Assembly (NCBI GenBank): GCA_032209605.1
Contig: JASFXZ010000026.1
Span: 3,782,001 to 3,846,000 of the forward strand
Source of the DNA: Mactromeris polynyma
Lineage: Eukaryota; Mollusca; Bivalvia; Venerida; Mactridae
Reading direction: 5' to 3'
Length of the DNA: 64,000 bases
The position numbers and the translations under genes were made by a program. The notes under the pieces were generated by a model. It did not search any database. It was not told where the DNA came from and saw only the letters and a list, made by a program, of their open reading frames with translations. Positions 35,135 to 49,800 of this stretch are shown in pieces. Position 1 is the first letter of the stretch. Every line of letters starts with the position of its first letter.

Positions 35135-37150
35135 GACCAAAAAATATATCCCAATAGCTAGTCTATGATGGAGAGTTATATGTGAGCATTTATCTTGGAG
35201 CTAGTCTATGATGGAGAGTTATATGTGAGCATATATCCTGGAGCTAGTCTATGATGGAGAGTTATATGTTAGCATAACTCCTGGAGCTAGTCTATGGTGG
35301 AGAGTTATATGTAAGCATATCTCCTGGAGCTAGTCTATGGTGGAGAGTTATATGTGAGCATGTATCCTGGAGCTAGTCTATGATGGAGAGTTATATGTGA
35401 GCATGTATCCTGGAGCTAGTCTATGATGGAGAGTAATATGTGAGCATTTATCTTGGAGCTAGTCTATGATGGAGAGTTATATGTGAGCATATATCCTGGA
35501 GCTAGTCTATGATGGAGAGTTATATGTTAGCATATCTCCTGGAGCTAGTCTATGGTGGAGAGTTATATGTGAGCATATATCCTAGAGCTAGTCTATGGTG
35601 GAGAGTTAAATGTGAGCATATATCCTGGAGCTAATCTATGGTGGAGAGTTATATGTGAGCATATATCCTGGGGCTAGTCTATGGTGGAGAGCTATATGTG
35701 AGCATATATGCTGAAGCTAGTCTATGATGGAGAGTTATATGTGAGCGTATATCATGGAGATAGTCTATGATGGAGAGTTATTTGTGAGCATTTATCTTGG
35801 AGCTAGTCTATGATGGAGAGTTATATGTGAGCATATATCCTGGAGCTAGTCTATGATGGAGAGTTATATGTTAGCATAACTCCTGGAGCTAGTCTATGGT
35901 GGAGAGTTATATGTGAGCATATATCCTGGAGCTAGTCTATGATGGAGAGTTATATGTAAGCATATCTCCTGGAGCTAGTCTATGGTGGAGAGTTATATGT
36001 GAGCATGTATCCTGGAGCTAGTCTATGATGGAGAGTTATATGTGAGCATGTATCCTGGAGCTAGTCTATGATGGAGAGTTATATGTTAGCATATCTCCTG
36101 GAGCTAGTCTATGGTGGAGAGTTATATGTGAGCATATATCCTAGAGCTAGTCTATGGTGGAGAGTTATATGTGAGCATATATCCTGGAGCTAATCTATGG
36201 TGGAGAGTTATATGTGAGCATATATCCTGGGGCTAGTCTATGGTGGAGAGTTATATGTGAGCATATATCCTGGAGCTAGTCTATGATGGAGAGTTATATG
36301 TGAGCGTATATTATGGAGCTAGTCTATGATGGAGAGTTATATGTTAGCATATCTCCTGGAGCTAGTCTATGGTGGAGAGTTATATGTTAGCATATCTCCT
36401 GGAGCTAGTCTATGGTGGAGAGTTATATGTGAGCGTATATCCTGGAGCTAGTCTATGATGGAGAGTTATATGTGAGCGTATATTATGGAGCTAGTCTATG
36501 ATGGAGAGTTATATGTGAGCATATATGCTGAAGCTAGTCTATGATGGAGAGTTATATGTCAGCGTATATCATGGAGATAGTCTATGATGGAGAGTTAGAT
36601 GTGAGCATTTATCTTGGAGCTAGTCTATGATGGAGAGTTATATGTGAGCATATATCCTGGAGCTAGTCTATGATGGAGAGTTATATGTTAGCATAACTCC
36701 TGGAGCTAGTCTATGGTGGAGAGTTATATGTGAGCATATATCCTGGAGCTAGTCTATGGTGGAGAGTTATATGTGAGCATATATCCTGGAGCTAGTCTAT
36801 GGTGGAGAGTTATATGTGAGCATATATCATGGAGCTAGTCTATGATGGAGAGTTATATGTGAGCATATATCCTGGAGCTTGTCTATGGTGGAGAGTTATA
36901 TGTGAGCATATATCCTGGAGCTAATCTATGGTGGAGAGTTATATGTGAGCATATATCCTGGGGCTAGTCTATGGTGGAGAGTTATATGTGAGCATATCTC
37001 CTGGAGCTAGTCTATGGTGGAGAGTTATATGTGAGCATATATCCTGGAGCTAGTCTATGATGGAGAGTTATATGTGAGCGTATATTATGGAGCTAGTCTA
37101 TGATGGAGAGTTATATGTGAGCGTTTATCCTGGAGATAGTCTATGATGGA
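35135..37150. repeat. 43-bp minisatellite, about 46 units
   Basis: Unit gagctagtctatgatggaga gttatatgtgagcatatatc ctg (43 bp, written in three pieces). Variants (atggtgg, catatctcc, catgtatcc, gcgtatatta) recur in the same order, showing higher-order blocks. Between REV1 and the Ig/LDLa gene. Confidence 0.95.
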
Positions 37151-37440
37151 GATTATTTGGGTTTTTCCAGGAATAAGGCGATATAGGATGCATGTATCAT
37201 GCCTGTGTTTATCAGTTAGGTACTGTTACAGTGTACCAGTTCGTTTATTGGCTGAAAGAAACACTTCACTTATAATGCATCTTAACATGCTTAAACGATT
37301 GGACAGCTCCTTGACCAATCAGCGAGCTCCGTCGATAAGACCTAAATAAGACTCCAAACCTAATCAGCTGTGTTATTTCTGCTTTCTTCTGTTTTGCTTC
37401 TTCTGTATAACGCCAACCTTTCGTTTGCATGTCATCCGTA

Positions 37441-37620
37441 TACAATAAAACCTCACCTACCGACAACCTCAATAATAACACCACCTCAAAATTAAGAATA
37501 CAATTTTCATTTCCATTTTCACTGTATTGCTCTTCATTCCACATCAGTATCAAGGCCACTTCAATGAGAATACCAGTTTTCAAGGGTCCCAAGGTAGTCT
37601 TATTATTGAGGTATTACTGT
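37441..37620. repeat. Palindromic acagtaaaacctca MITE, copy 9
   Basis: Intergenic, full length, next to the 43-bp minisatellite. Confidence 0.82.
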
Positions 37621-40310
37621 ATTAACTGACGTCACTTCGGGACTAGTAAATTAAATGTATGTTATCGTTAGAAAATGGCCTCTCTTTATTCCACGTTGGG
37701 TACAATCTCTCCAAAGCAAAACATTTAAGAAGACGCATATTTCTGCTGTTTTTGACATGATTATTATTCTAGAGAGCTGACATAAATAATAAAAGCCTAC
37801 TGTTTGAGAAATTGATACTGTTGAAAAGAGAGTTTGTGTTGATGCAGGAATAGATTAAAGGTACATGGTCTTATTTTTAAGACAAAATATCCTTAGACAT
37901 CCTAGTAAATATAAGTAAACAGGTGGTAATTGCCTTCGTATATATTTACTGTACAACATTGTGTTGTCTTTTTTCTTACCACACATATAGGTGTCTGATA
38001 CCGGTATTATCCTGACCTACGTGTCGCGTTAGCGCCATTGTAGGTAATACCTGATTCGGACTCGTGTTTTGCAGTTCAAGAAACTTTAAAGAAAAAATAC
38101 AATGTGCAATGTTTTAACGTATGTCTGTATGAAGGCATTACTGGCCATATTTTGATAGACAATAAGATCTATACATGTATATATAATCTACATTTAACGA
38201 ATAATGCACGATAGTAACTCATGTGTTGATAACATAGCGTTTAGTTTCGTTGGTTTACACTTTATATAATCATTTTTATAACTGCCCCTCGTACATCCTG
38301 TTTTGGATTTGTACATGCAATTTCATTGGACAGAATCTGCATTCCCGGAAAATCATGATAGTGTACTTAGGCCTGGGTTAAACAAACTTCGTGTTACTGT
38401 ATCACTGAAACTACATATCTACGCCAACATACGCCCACTAATATTCATGTTATTTATTCTATTCTCGATTTGGATTTGAATATACTTCACATACAGAACA
38501 ACTGAATATTTAAATGCACAATACGTTGAGTCCAATGTTTAAATTTTTTTAATTTGTGATTAGTCTCATTCCAAATCTCATTCTTGTGTTTCGATGTTCT
38601 CGAATTTTGATAAGACTTTACAACTTAATAAAATATAATGTAATGTTACAGCGACGCCCGTTACATAACAGGGCTACATTTTCTGTATGGTCCCGGTTCT
38701 TCAGTAACCGTATAAAGCTCATTATCCGAGTTTTCTCGGCTAACTCGGGCCTTTTTCTATAGTTCCCACGGGTCAGACTATCTGACCCATTCCCAAAGCC
38801 AAATATATTGGGGGGCTTTTCACAATCAGAAACAAATTTCCCAATCAGAAGCACCTACGCAAAATCGTCTACTGGAGCGACCTGGTACACATTGAAGCGC
38901 TTTGAATAACTCCATTATTGTCCCTTGTGTCATAAATGTTTGTGGACATTTGTTGTGTCTATTTGACAATTGATATAAGAAATGTATACTAGAATGCTTG
39001 TTTATGTACAATTTAGATATGAAAAGTCTGTTCTTTAACAATGAAAACTCCCAAAATTGGAGTTGAAGCAAATGAAGTATTCCCAAATAATTGGCAAATT
39101 TTACGACGCAAATATTCCCAATTTATCTGGCGTCTTTTCCCAAAATGGACAGAAAAAGGCCTGTAACTGAAAGTCAAAATGACACAAAGAGTTGTAATGT
39201 AATATATATCTACATTCTGTATGATATTCCCATGTCGAAATATCAATTCGAGTGTATCATTATTACAGTGTCAACAGAGTTCAGATTTCTGGCGACTGGT
39301 ACTTATAATGATGTTATGCACTCGTTTGATATAATTACATGGATAATTGTAACACTTAACTACACCATTAAGTTTAGCGTAAACAAAGTCATTGAAAAGT
39401 ACTTTGCAAAGTATAATTGCATCTTCCTACGCTACACGAAACAAAAGAAGGATTGAAAAACTATTCATCGGATATTGTTCGTGCCCTTAATTCGAAAACA
39501 GCCTTACATATGTATTTTGCATTGATAAACTGATTTGTTGAAGTCATATGCTCAACTATTCATTGTAAATATAACGCATACATTATATTGCTTGGCCTCA
39601 CGTATGATAGAAATTTTCACCGAAACATCTGACCTTGTCCTAGTAAATAAGTAACATTTCTGAAAAAAATATTGACGTCTCCGGCGTATGGGAAGCGATA
39701 TTGTGTAATGTACCGTAATGTCTATTATAACCGCGCCATGTACAACTTTCAGCTGTACTATGCAACAAAAATACGTTTGAAGTTTAGACAGGAAGACAGT
39801 TGAAATGGAGGAGGGATTAAGAATCTAGGTGACAGAGCCTGTAAAAATCGCGAAAAAGTGCTTTTAGTGCAGACAAATAAAGACAGAACGTTTACTTTTA
39901 CCTATCGAGACAGGTAAGTTGACGACATAGTGTATTAATTTAATATGCTCATAAAGTTGTACATATAGATAATACTAGTTGTTTTACCTGTGCTGATATA
40001 TGCGTAATCGTTAATGCATACATCAAATTACTCCTTGATCAGAAATGTTCAATATAAAATTGTTATCCTTGCTATTTGAAATACACTTATGATATCAAAG
40101 ATTTTCCATAGATACAAATTTCTATTCCATCTGTAAATCTCAAATGAGTCGTATAAAACATATCTTACTATACATAGCAACCTCAGTCAATTGTGTATGC
40201 ATACCTAAAGAGCTAGATAAAACCTCTGTAGAACAGTTTGAATTATGAAGATATCCCTTCTAGAACAAAAGTTACAGCAACTTGATATTTTTATATAAAT
40301 TTGTTATATA

Positions 40311-41825
40311 CTAAACAAAATAAGAAACTTCTGCTAAGTTTGCTTGAAAACAAATCAGGGGATTCATTGTTATATATGCGTTTAAAGAGAGTTCCATGAT
40401 GCATCGTTTGGAGCAAAAATGATCGCCAAAGGTCAACTGAAAATGGGGGAAAGTTTGACCAAGTGAGGTAGGGGTTAAAAACAAAAATAACACTTAATAA
40501 CGGGTATGACCATCTCTTGAGTTGACCACTGCAGTGCATCGCCGGCGTAAATAATTGACTAAGGTGTTGATTTCTGCCTGTAGAATATTGTTCCATTCCT
40601 GAATGAGCGCTTGAAGAAGTTCGTTGACGTTAGCAGGTGGGTTGGGACGACGTCCAGAATATCCGAAACGTGCTCGATTGGGTTGAGATCAAGACTTTTA
40701 GTGGGCCAGTCATCAGTGAAATCAATGTTATTTGTTATAAGAAAATTTACAGTGTCTCTAGGTGCATGAGATGTGGCATTATCATGCTGAAAAATCGAGA
40801 TATTGGCGTTGTTATGGAACAGAGGAATGACGTGATAGCGAGAATGTCATCGCGGTAACGTTGAGCATTTAAATTGCCATTAATGACGACTAGTGGTGAA
40901 CGATAACCATGGGCAATGGCTGCCCAAACCATGACAGAACCCCCAACCCGAAACGATCTCGTTCATGAACACAACTGTCAGCATAGCGTTCATTTCTCCT
41001 ACGGTAGACGCGCACCTTGGCAGTCTACCCTGACATCACCACGATGTAAACACAATCTGTATTTATCCGAAAAAAAGAACGGTTTTCCAGCGTCGTCGTG
41101 TACACGTGCCCAATTAAGGCGATTTACACGATGACGTTGCGTTAAAACGTATCCGACGTAAGGATGTCGTCGGTGTAAACTGTTCTCCCGCAGACGATAA
41201 CGAACAGTGTGTCCACTGATTCGGTTATTATTAAGCCCAGGTGTATTAGCAGCAGTAGCAATGGCAGTTTGGAATCGATTGCGCAAATGCGTGTTCATGA
41301 TAATATTATAGCGGTCTTGGCCACGCGTTGTAACACGCGGACGTCCACAACGTGGCAAGTCGTCGGTGTGTCCTGTCGTTCTAAATCGTGCGCGAATATT
41401 TCGTATCGCACGACTAGAACTCCCAACATGCATTGTAACCTCTTCTGTCGACATGTCAGCATCAAGCATGCCAATCGCACGTTTGCGTAAATTATAGGGT
41501 GTTTTGGCATACTAAAAATGCTACAATGTAAAAAAAGTTATTTTTTTACAAATTTTGAAGCGTTTTCGTTCACTTGACAACAATGCCAGTAAGACAAGTA
41601 AAACAAATTGACCGAATACCACACGGGGCATGTTGAACAATTCATGCACGTGCAAATCGAGTTTCACGTTGTAGACGATTAACAGTGCAAACATAATCGC
41701 TAAAATTCATGAATCTTGATAACACAGGTCAATGCTAATATTACCTCTACTTTCCTTACACCATGATTTCTTTAACACAACAAACACTATGTGTACAAAT
41801 CGGAAGTTTCTTTTTTTGTTCAGTG
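40311..41825 (-). mobile_element. Degraded Tc1/mariner-type element
   Basis: Ends are imperfect TIRs (tatactaaacaaaataagaa at the left; the reverse complement of the right end is tacactgaacaaaaaaagaa) flanked by TA. The minus strand carries transposase pieces in different frames: 41469-40999 (RNIRARFRTTGHTDDLPRCG, then helix-turn-helix) and 40932-40747 ([20 protein letters not shown]). The catalytic TDE motif reads SDK. At least two frameshifts; inactive. Confidence 0.85.
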
Positions 41826-42157
41826 TAGTATAATTAGTATTTTCTTTGATTACGGCCCTTGTCGGGGCATTATCCCTGTAATTGGCGTGCGCGACGTCAT
41901 CATCTATTTGAGACATCATCACTTGATCACAACAGTCGATTCAGAGAAAACCCTGTTTTGCAATCGAGAATTAATGAAAATAGAAAGATAAAGACAAACT
42001 TCATCTGAGCGGTTTGCGTAAATGAACACCTGGGGGTATAGTAAAGCATGTATTGTAGACCATTTATACAGCTGAGTGGGAACAAACCGTGGCAATTGGC
42101 GTTATGCTCCCAGCTGGCCGACCATCGTGGCCCGGCCCACCTCAATCGTGTATTGTC

Positions 42158-42334
42158 CTCAAAATACTTACACTGCCACCCTTGGGATCCTTAAAAACTG
42201 GTCTTGATAGTGAGATGATCTTAATATTGAGGTTGAATCAAGAGTGAAACATTCAAAATGGACTTGAAAAGTGTGGTCTTTATTTCGAGGTGGTCTTATT
42301 ACTGAGTTGGTCTTTAAGTAAGTTGTTACTGTAC
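42158..42334. repeat. Palindromic acagtaaaacctca MITE, copy 10
   Basis: Intergenic, left end degenerate, right end ttgttactgta. Confidence 0.78.
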
Positions 42335-42803
42335 TGGGCCATTTTTGTATGATTCAGTTGAGGGGCACTCGTTGGACATTTGTGCAATCTACGTTTGTAC
42401 GCAGAATTCGAATTTTAAAAGTTAAAGAGATCAATCATTTATATAAATGTGATCATTTCTTAGAATAACCATCTACCAATTAATTACATCATTTCATTAC
42501 AGCATAATAGTTACACAACATTAACTATGAACGCTTAGACATTAAGACGGGGATTGTTAATGAATGACACTTCAAATAACAGTAATTGCTTTACGACAAG
42601 TATCATACATACAGTAAATAAACATGTTGATTTTAAAACAGGATGTATATAGTCAGCCATCAAACACATGATCACGTTGTTATTAAGAGTAATTACCTGC
42701 ATTTAATTTAACCACACATATTTTACACAAACTATTGACAACATAAACAATAAGCGGAACCTGTATTCTGAGATCATCTAGGACGGATACAGAAACATTG
42801 TTA

Positions 42804-43101
42804 GTAGCGGATCCATGGTCCAGTGGTAACGCGCTGGACTCGTCATCCAGGGATCAATATCCCGCTCCATCACCGACAGTACTAACAGTCTTTCGGACGA
42901 GACTTTAAAAACCGAGGTCCCGTGTATGATGCTTTACATCGAGCACGTAAAAGAACCAGTGGTGTTTCTGGAACTGGGGCATCTCCTGTATCATGCACTA
43001 TCCTCCAAACATCTTAAATGACTGCCATTCTTCCGGAGGCGTCGCCCATATGGGAAACCGGTGGCGACGATAAGTAAACGCAAATACAAAAACACCCAAA
43101 A
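42804..43101 (+). mobile_element. tRNA/Deu-type SINE with 11-bp target duplication
   Basis: tRNA-like head (ATGGTCCAGTGGTAACGCGC), a central part with GCACGTAAAAGAACC as in Deu-domain SINEs, and an A-rich tail. Perfect 11-bp TSD aaacattgtta at 42793-42803 and 43102-43112. Confidence 0.88.
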
Positions 43102-43848
43102 AAACATTGTTATATATCCCTGAGCAAGAACGTGTTTGTATGTATTATTGCGACAGGCGCTGGCCATACCGCTTAATTCTCACATACGAAATTTGTTAGC
43201 ACCTGCTCAAAATTACACAACCGCATTCTTACGCATTTCCACTCAATAGATCTTACTTTGACAACTGTTCTTCGTATTCCAAAAGTTTAAATGGTGATAA
43301 ATATTTCATTTTGTACATGTACATATTGGGGAGTCGAAGTAAAGGAGCGAACCTCAGTCACATCAGTGGAATAAAGCTTTGACACTTGACATTAAATTTA
43401 ACCCATGTATCTGATGCAAAGGTTTGAACCGTCAATTTCTTTAGCTCCTAATCTTTTAATACGATTAATACGTTTTTCAATGGTGCTTTTTCTTTTATGT
43501 AAGATATCAGAAGTCTAGCACTTTTACCCTTTTATTGCTTATTTCTCTTTATTTTAAATGCCATTCAGATGATTGAAAAAACAACATCTGACTCTGTTCA
43601 GTTATTATCCGAAGTGACAACGTATCCTTTGCTCGTCGGGCGCACTAATTATAACGTTAACGGTAGTCTAAACCTTTGTCTCTAATTTCCTCTAATCGTT
43701 AATTCGCAAGATCCTGTTTTGAAAACGAAGCAACAAAAAGCACTTGACTCGTTCAATCCGGTTTATATTCGCCGCATATTTTGTAGTGGAAACAGTTAGC
43801 ATTTTTAAACCAATACAGTTTATGTGTTATTGCCAAACATCGTAAACA

Positions 43849-43897
43849 ATGCATTTGCTGTTTTTTATTTGTATGATGTGCGGATTTTATGCTGCGG
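43849..43897 (+). CDS. Ig/LDLa gene exon 1: signal peptide
   Basis: ATG followed by [15 protein letters not shown], a short hydrophobic leader, then donor GCGG/GTAAGT in phase 1. This is a typical secretory signal with a small-residue end. The start was chosen because it is the only ATG leading into this donor in the phase that the Ig exon requires. The linkage across a 1.5-kb intron is inferred. Confidence 0.65.
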
Positions 43898-46800
43898 GTA
43901 AGTAAATAATTAACACATCACATATATATTTTTGTTATGGGACTTTGAGTTACATAAACAGCCATTTTTGTAGCTATACTAATAGGAGAAGACACCAGTT
44001 ATCAATCCTATTGGGGGGGGGACATTGGCGTGAAACCTTGATCTAACCACCGATGATTACCAAACAAGCTGGTTAGCTTCCTCACTTACAAATTCTACAT
44101 CCCGGATGGGACTCGAACAAGCACCGATGAGGGACAGCTGACTAGAAGTCCGCGACTATGACCACTCGACCACTGAGGCTCGTCTTCAATTTTAACGTTT
44201 AAATAAAGAACATAATTAGCTGTTTATGATATTAACTTGATGTCGATTATTAATAAAAAAATCCCGTCTATGTATTACTGTAAACTGAATTCTAACAACG
44301 CAAACTCGAATTTCCTATTAAAAACATAAGAGGTATGGCTTAATGCATGGTTGATCTTCTTTTTTGCTATGACAGTTGAATTATTGTATATTTGTTGTGG
44401 AAAGTATAACTTATTTTTGATATTTTTACAAATAAAAGAGATTTGTTCTAAATTGTGATTCAGTCTCGTACTGTATAATATATATGTATGACAAGGAATG
44501 GTCATGCTATAAGTAACACCAATTATAAAGTACTCTAATACACCAAATATAGACTCAATGCGATAACATTACCAACAGTGACTCCTTTGTTGAAAACAAA
44601 ACCAAAGCCACCAGAATGTTATGAGTTTTCCGTTCAGATTTCAGTGGTCTCTTTTAAATTTGTGAACTTTATATGAATAGATAATTCCTGCATCTACAAT
44701 ATTTATCTCCAAATGACCTTCAAACATTGATGAATAATATAGGTACCATTTGTAACCAAACGGCCAGGGGCGTATTCCAGTGGTGGTAGAATGTGTTCGC
44801 AAGCAATCTAAGGGGGTCTAGGGGGCATGATACCCATCACAAACGCCGTTTTCTAGAACGTTCGTGTTGCAATCTGGTGACATTCATAAGACATAGAGTA
44901 AATTTATATCCCAAAGTGAATGCAAGTGCTTAATTGTTGATTATTACATTCTTCGTGTTTTAATTTTTCTGTTTTTGATAACCATGTGTACCCAACGGCG
45001 TATTTTGCGTACATGTAGCTACATGCCTGACGGCGGAAACATGTGTACTGATGTTTTGGTGAAGGAACAATATTTGAAACCTGTCGTAGTCTATACTGTC
45101 TGTTGGCTTGTCAAATGACCGACTAATCTTTATGTTTAAAATGTAGTAGACTCTGTATTAATTACATATGAACGCTGAGCACTATGGGATTTACAACCTC
45201 TTATGTAAATGACGTCATTTCAAGAAAACGCAATATTAGATGTCACAATGTGCAAGCAGGAAACAATAATTACTCGGTATGGTCACTTCGTTTTCATATT
45301 GCGCTATGGGGTAAATATTGCTTACGTCAGTACATGCTGACGTGACATGTGACGTTTTCTGGAAATGACGTCACTTAAATAAGAGGTTGTAAATCATAGA
45401 GCGGCGCTCATATAGTACTGTACATTACAGTGAAGTATGTGTGATTGTTTATAACAGATGCTGCTAGCATACAAAAGTGTGATATTACCTTGGAGAAGGA
45501 TGGTAACGTGGTAAAAGATGGTGACACTGTAGTCGCCATAGCTGGTGAATTGAACCAACTGTTCTGTAAGGCTATATGTTCGGGACCTGGACCAACACCA
45601 GCATTAAGGTGGTATAAAGGTGACCGTCTAGTGAGGCGGCATTTAGCAAGGTAGGACAAGCACATAAGGCCATACTGTATTTTTATATTTTTGTTATGCG
45701 TCAACTTCGGTTCGCGAATCATACCTACCTATTCGAAAAAAACGCAAACTTGAATGCAAAGCCAGATAATAGGCTATGTATCATTTCACATGTTTTAATG
45801 AAGTAAACATGATAAAATGAAACTGAACAATTTGTTTCTTTATAAAACATTAGAAGTCTAACAGAAAAACGGACTAGTTTTTACTCATTATTTTCAAACA
45901 TATTCAAAGAAAGATTGCCGGAAATCGATAAGGTTGGTGGTACTAAGACCTATACAGAAAATGAAGTTTATTCATTTGTGAATCCATATTAGTTGACCTA
46001 ATTTTGCTGGGATGAAAAGTTTTCGAGTGAGATAATGGCGAAGTCGGTAGGGGTAAAAATAAAATATCTGAAGCAAAGTTGTTTTTTAAAAATGTTTAGG
46101 GATTAATGATTTCTCTCCCTAAAAAGTCCAAGTTGTATCCAGTATGATTAATATCGTGTGTGGCCACCATTTGCACGAATACAAGCCATAATTCTACAGC
46201 GCATGGACGTGACAAACGCACAATTTGTGCGTTAGGCAGATTCCTCCACTATTGCTGTATCGCCTTACGACCCAGCTCACACCAGATGTGCTCTATCGGG
46301 TTGAGATCAGGGGAAACCGATGGCCATGGAAGTACGGCGACATTGTTTCGAGCCAGGTATTGAGTTGTGAGTCTGACTGTGTGCGGGCGGGCATTGTCTT
46401 GTTGCAGTGTTACACCAGAGCTGTGGCGGCAAATGAAAGGCATTGCATGAGGAGTTAGCACATCAGTAATGTAACGCTGTGCATTGAGATTGCCCTGTAT
46501 GACTACTAGCTCAGTCTTACGGTTAGCCATGATCCCATCCCATACCATTACACCCCCACCACCGAACCTGTCACTCTCAACTACACAACAATCTGCGAAT
46601 CTCTCGTTTTTATGCCTGTAGATGCGTAGCCTACCATCTGCATGGCTGAGTGTGAACCGAGATTCGTCAGTAAAGAGAACTCGGTTCCAATCAGCCCGCC
46701 TCCAATTCAAATGATGTCGTGACCACAATAACCTAGCACCACGGTGACGTCGCGTCATTATTTGACCGATATATGGGCGTCGTGCTCTGATTGACTGAGC

Positions 46801-49800
46801 GTTGCATCGCAAACGATTACGGATGGTCTGCAATGACACACCGTATCTCCTAGCCGTTACGGTGGCTGGCCACCTACGCTGACGGAAGTGCGTTAACGTG
46901 ATGTAGCGATCAGTTCTGGCGGTGGTGACACGGGGGTAACCAGGGCGGGGAGGATCGCCAACAGTCCCAGTATGTTGGTACCGGGTCGCAAGCCTCTGTA
47001 TGGTCTTCCGACAGAAGCCAAACCTGCGGCGACGGCAAGTATCGTACGACGTTGACTGATTTAATTGATCGAGCACGTGTATTAAGTGAAAATCAAGGTT
47101 CCAGTTGGTGAACGGTTTTCACGTGTTGCGTTTGGTGTCAACCTTACACAGGTGTATTTACAATTTACCAGTGTATCGCTTGTTCATTCACTGAATGTGT
47201 AACATAAACATAGCCGAAGATATGTCTGTTCAAAAAGTGGGACGTTTCTATATTTGCTCAGTATATATACCAAAAACAAACGTTAATACAACACAGCGGT
47301 TACTTCCCTTGGCGATTTTTAAACTTATAAAATGTATTTGTTAGCTCAAAGAGGTTAAACCCTAGGCACACGCGGACGCGTTACAAAAATGTAAAACAAC
47401 ATGGCCTAATTATGCATATAGTATGTGTCAAGTGACAATACATAGCTCCACGTACGACAAGAACATAGCGAGTTATATGTTTAGTCTCAATTTGAGATAT
47501 ATCAGTTGTATTTGAACCGTATCAAATCAATATGCCGACGCTTATTTCGACGATACATAGCGGTAAGATGACCATGCTAGTTTTCCGGGAAATGTCAGTT
47601 CAAAAACTTTTAAATCTGTTGATAGGTAAGACAAGAAATGTGTATATAGATTGGCTCTTGGTGTTTCTTCAATATTAACAGCTTTATAAGAAACTAATTG
47701 TCACAAATTTAATATATCAGTAACTGTATTTCACAAACATTTGTACTTCATTTTTTTACGTCAAACAGAGTGTACCAGGTGAGAACTACGTTTGAAAGGA
47801 GGAACGTTCTGACAATACGTAACATGTTACATCGTGACACAGGAGTTTACAAATGTACTGGATGGATCTCTGGTTTGGGATTTAGAGAGAAGACGGTTAC
47901 CCTAGCTTATGGTAAAATCAATGTATTTAAATAAATCAGTGCCGCTGTACGATTTCCAAACTCTTCTTTAAGTGACGTCATTTCCAGAAAACGTCACATG
48001 TGACGTCACTATGTACCGACAGTAAGCAATATTTGTCCCATATGGCTGAAAACGAAGTGACCATATGGAGTAAATATTGCTTCCTGCTTGCCAAAGGTGA
48101 CATCACATATGTTGCGTTTTCTTGTAATGACGTCACTTACAGAAGAGGTTGTTAATCCCATAGCAGTGCTCAAATAGAAAATAAAATGTTTCCGTGTGCC
48201 AGTATTTACTGACAGTTGCAAGTCTATAGCTGTATAGTTATTATTTCTTTTTGTGTTTTAAATGTATGTTAAATCCCCCCCTCCTCTGCAATTATTTGCA
48301 TTTTATTTTATATAGTATTCATGTTATTTTTTAACTAGTTTCGGCCTATTGTTACCACCTGTCTTGACATTTTCCATCCATTAATACCCCCTCTGTTTGT
48401 CCTCTTTTATTCTCTTAGTTATCCCTTATGGTCGACCAGGCCATTCCTTGCGCCCCTGTTCACTAACGTATGTACCCGTGAGCCTCATCAAATGCCTAAT
48501 ATGTTATGGATTGATGTTTTACTTGAGGTATGTGTAGAGAGGCACTGTCATATGTATATGGCGTTCCCTGTAGCAACTTATTCTCTCTCTTCCTTTTGTC
48601 TATATCTGTCTGAGGAAGTTCTGATTTGAGAATGTGGCTATGCATTTGTTTCACCTTTTGTATTTTTAAGAAACAATGAAGCCTTTGTTTTTAATCAATG
48701 TATGGCGACCTTGAATTGTAATGACCTCAGTTATGTAACTTTAATTTATAGTAAGCTCTTTGAGTGCTGTTTGTGTGTAAGTAGCCGATGAAAGTTGGGA
48801 GTGCTTCAAGCTGTCTGTGGAAGTTATGTTATAAATTCCTTGGCCAACTACTATAAGTTCTACCCCTTTTTATCGTTAAAGATAAATGACTGGTATCTCA
48901 ATAAAATAATCATAATTATGTTAACAGTGATTGGTACACATTGTTTGATTAAAGACAATTTAAGAACAAACTGAGCTGAAATGTATTCTTGAGATGCTTA
49001 GGAACATTGGGGCCAGATAAACATTTTAACATGCATTGAGATATTGCATTTTTCAAGTTTTACAATGAATATTTATCCATCTACAGGTTGTCCAAATTCT
49101 GGTCATGTATGTGACATCAGCAAGTGTATAAGTAAGAGCATGGTTTGTGATGGAAATACAGATTGTAAAGATGGAACCGATGAAATGCATTGCGGTAACT
49201 TTCCTCTTTGAATTAGTCTATTAATCAATTAGATGATAATACAGGGGTTAGTATCACTCTTTTTGGGAAATGACCTACATTTGTATATGTACTAGATAAT
49301 AACACTCGAACGTACACACACACGGACACACACCTACCTATATAAGCCAGTTTCCCCTAAACGTGTTGGATACTGGTCCATAAGGATGATTGCAGTGACA
49401 TCACATTTATTTGAATTATATTTTACGCTTGAACAAACTCTTAGAATCTAATTCACTTGTATATACTTTCTAGTTCTTTGGAAACATATTTTTGCGGCTT
49501 TAGTCTTCAACTTGGTTATTACCCACTATAAAAATGCACTAAGCGGTTTAGCGATTCTTTGTGGCAAATTTTCATTCCCTACTAATAATACTGATAGAAA
49601 GTCTCATTTCCGTTAATTCTAATAATTATAATTCATAAACGTATTGACCTTATGGTCTGACAATTTTACATTTGAAAGCTGCTGTACGATTTCCAACCTA
49701 TTAGTTAAGTGACGTCATTTCAAGAAAACGCAACATGCGATGTTACTATTTGCAAGCAGGAAACAATATTTACTCCATATGGTCACCACGTTTTCATATT

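Larger units (their letters stand above)
31708..43848. other. Intergenic region between REV1 and the Ig/LDLa gene
   Basis: Filled largely by the elements listed: the TIR element 32081, the 43-bp minisatellite 35135, the Tc1 remnant 40311, SINE 42804 and MITEs. The stretches 33730-34230, 37630-40300 and 43110-43840 show nothing I can name. A possible untranslated first exon of the Ig/LDLa gene ends at 39913 (agacag/gtaagt), which is a guess. Confidence 0.5.

Noticed and set aside
35135..37150. CRISPR-like array of regular repeats
   Set aside because: The units are contiguous 43-bp tandem copies without unique spacers, in an animal genome.
38556..38862. Possible coding stretch (FRCSRILIRLYNLIKYNVML and minus-strand KPPNIFGFGNGSDS)
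   Set aside because: Both strands open over a short range, no splice signals in phase and no motif; probably a repeat with actcggg / cccgagt inverted parts.
42810..42880. tRNA gene
   Set aside because: Head of a Deu-type SINE with an 11-bp target duplication.
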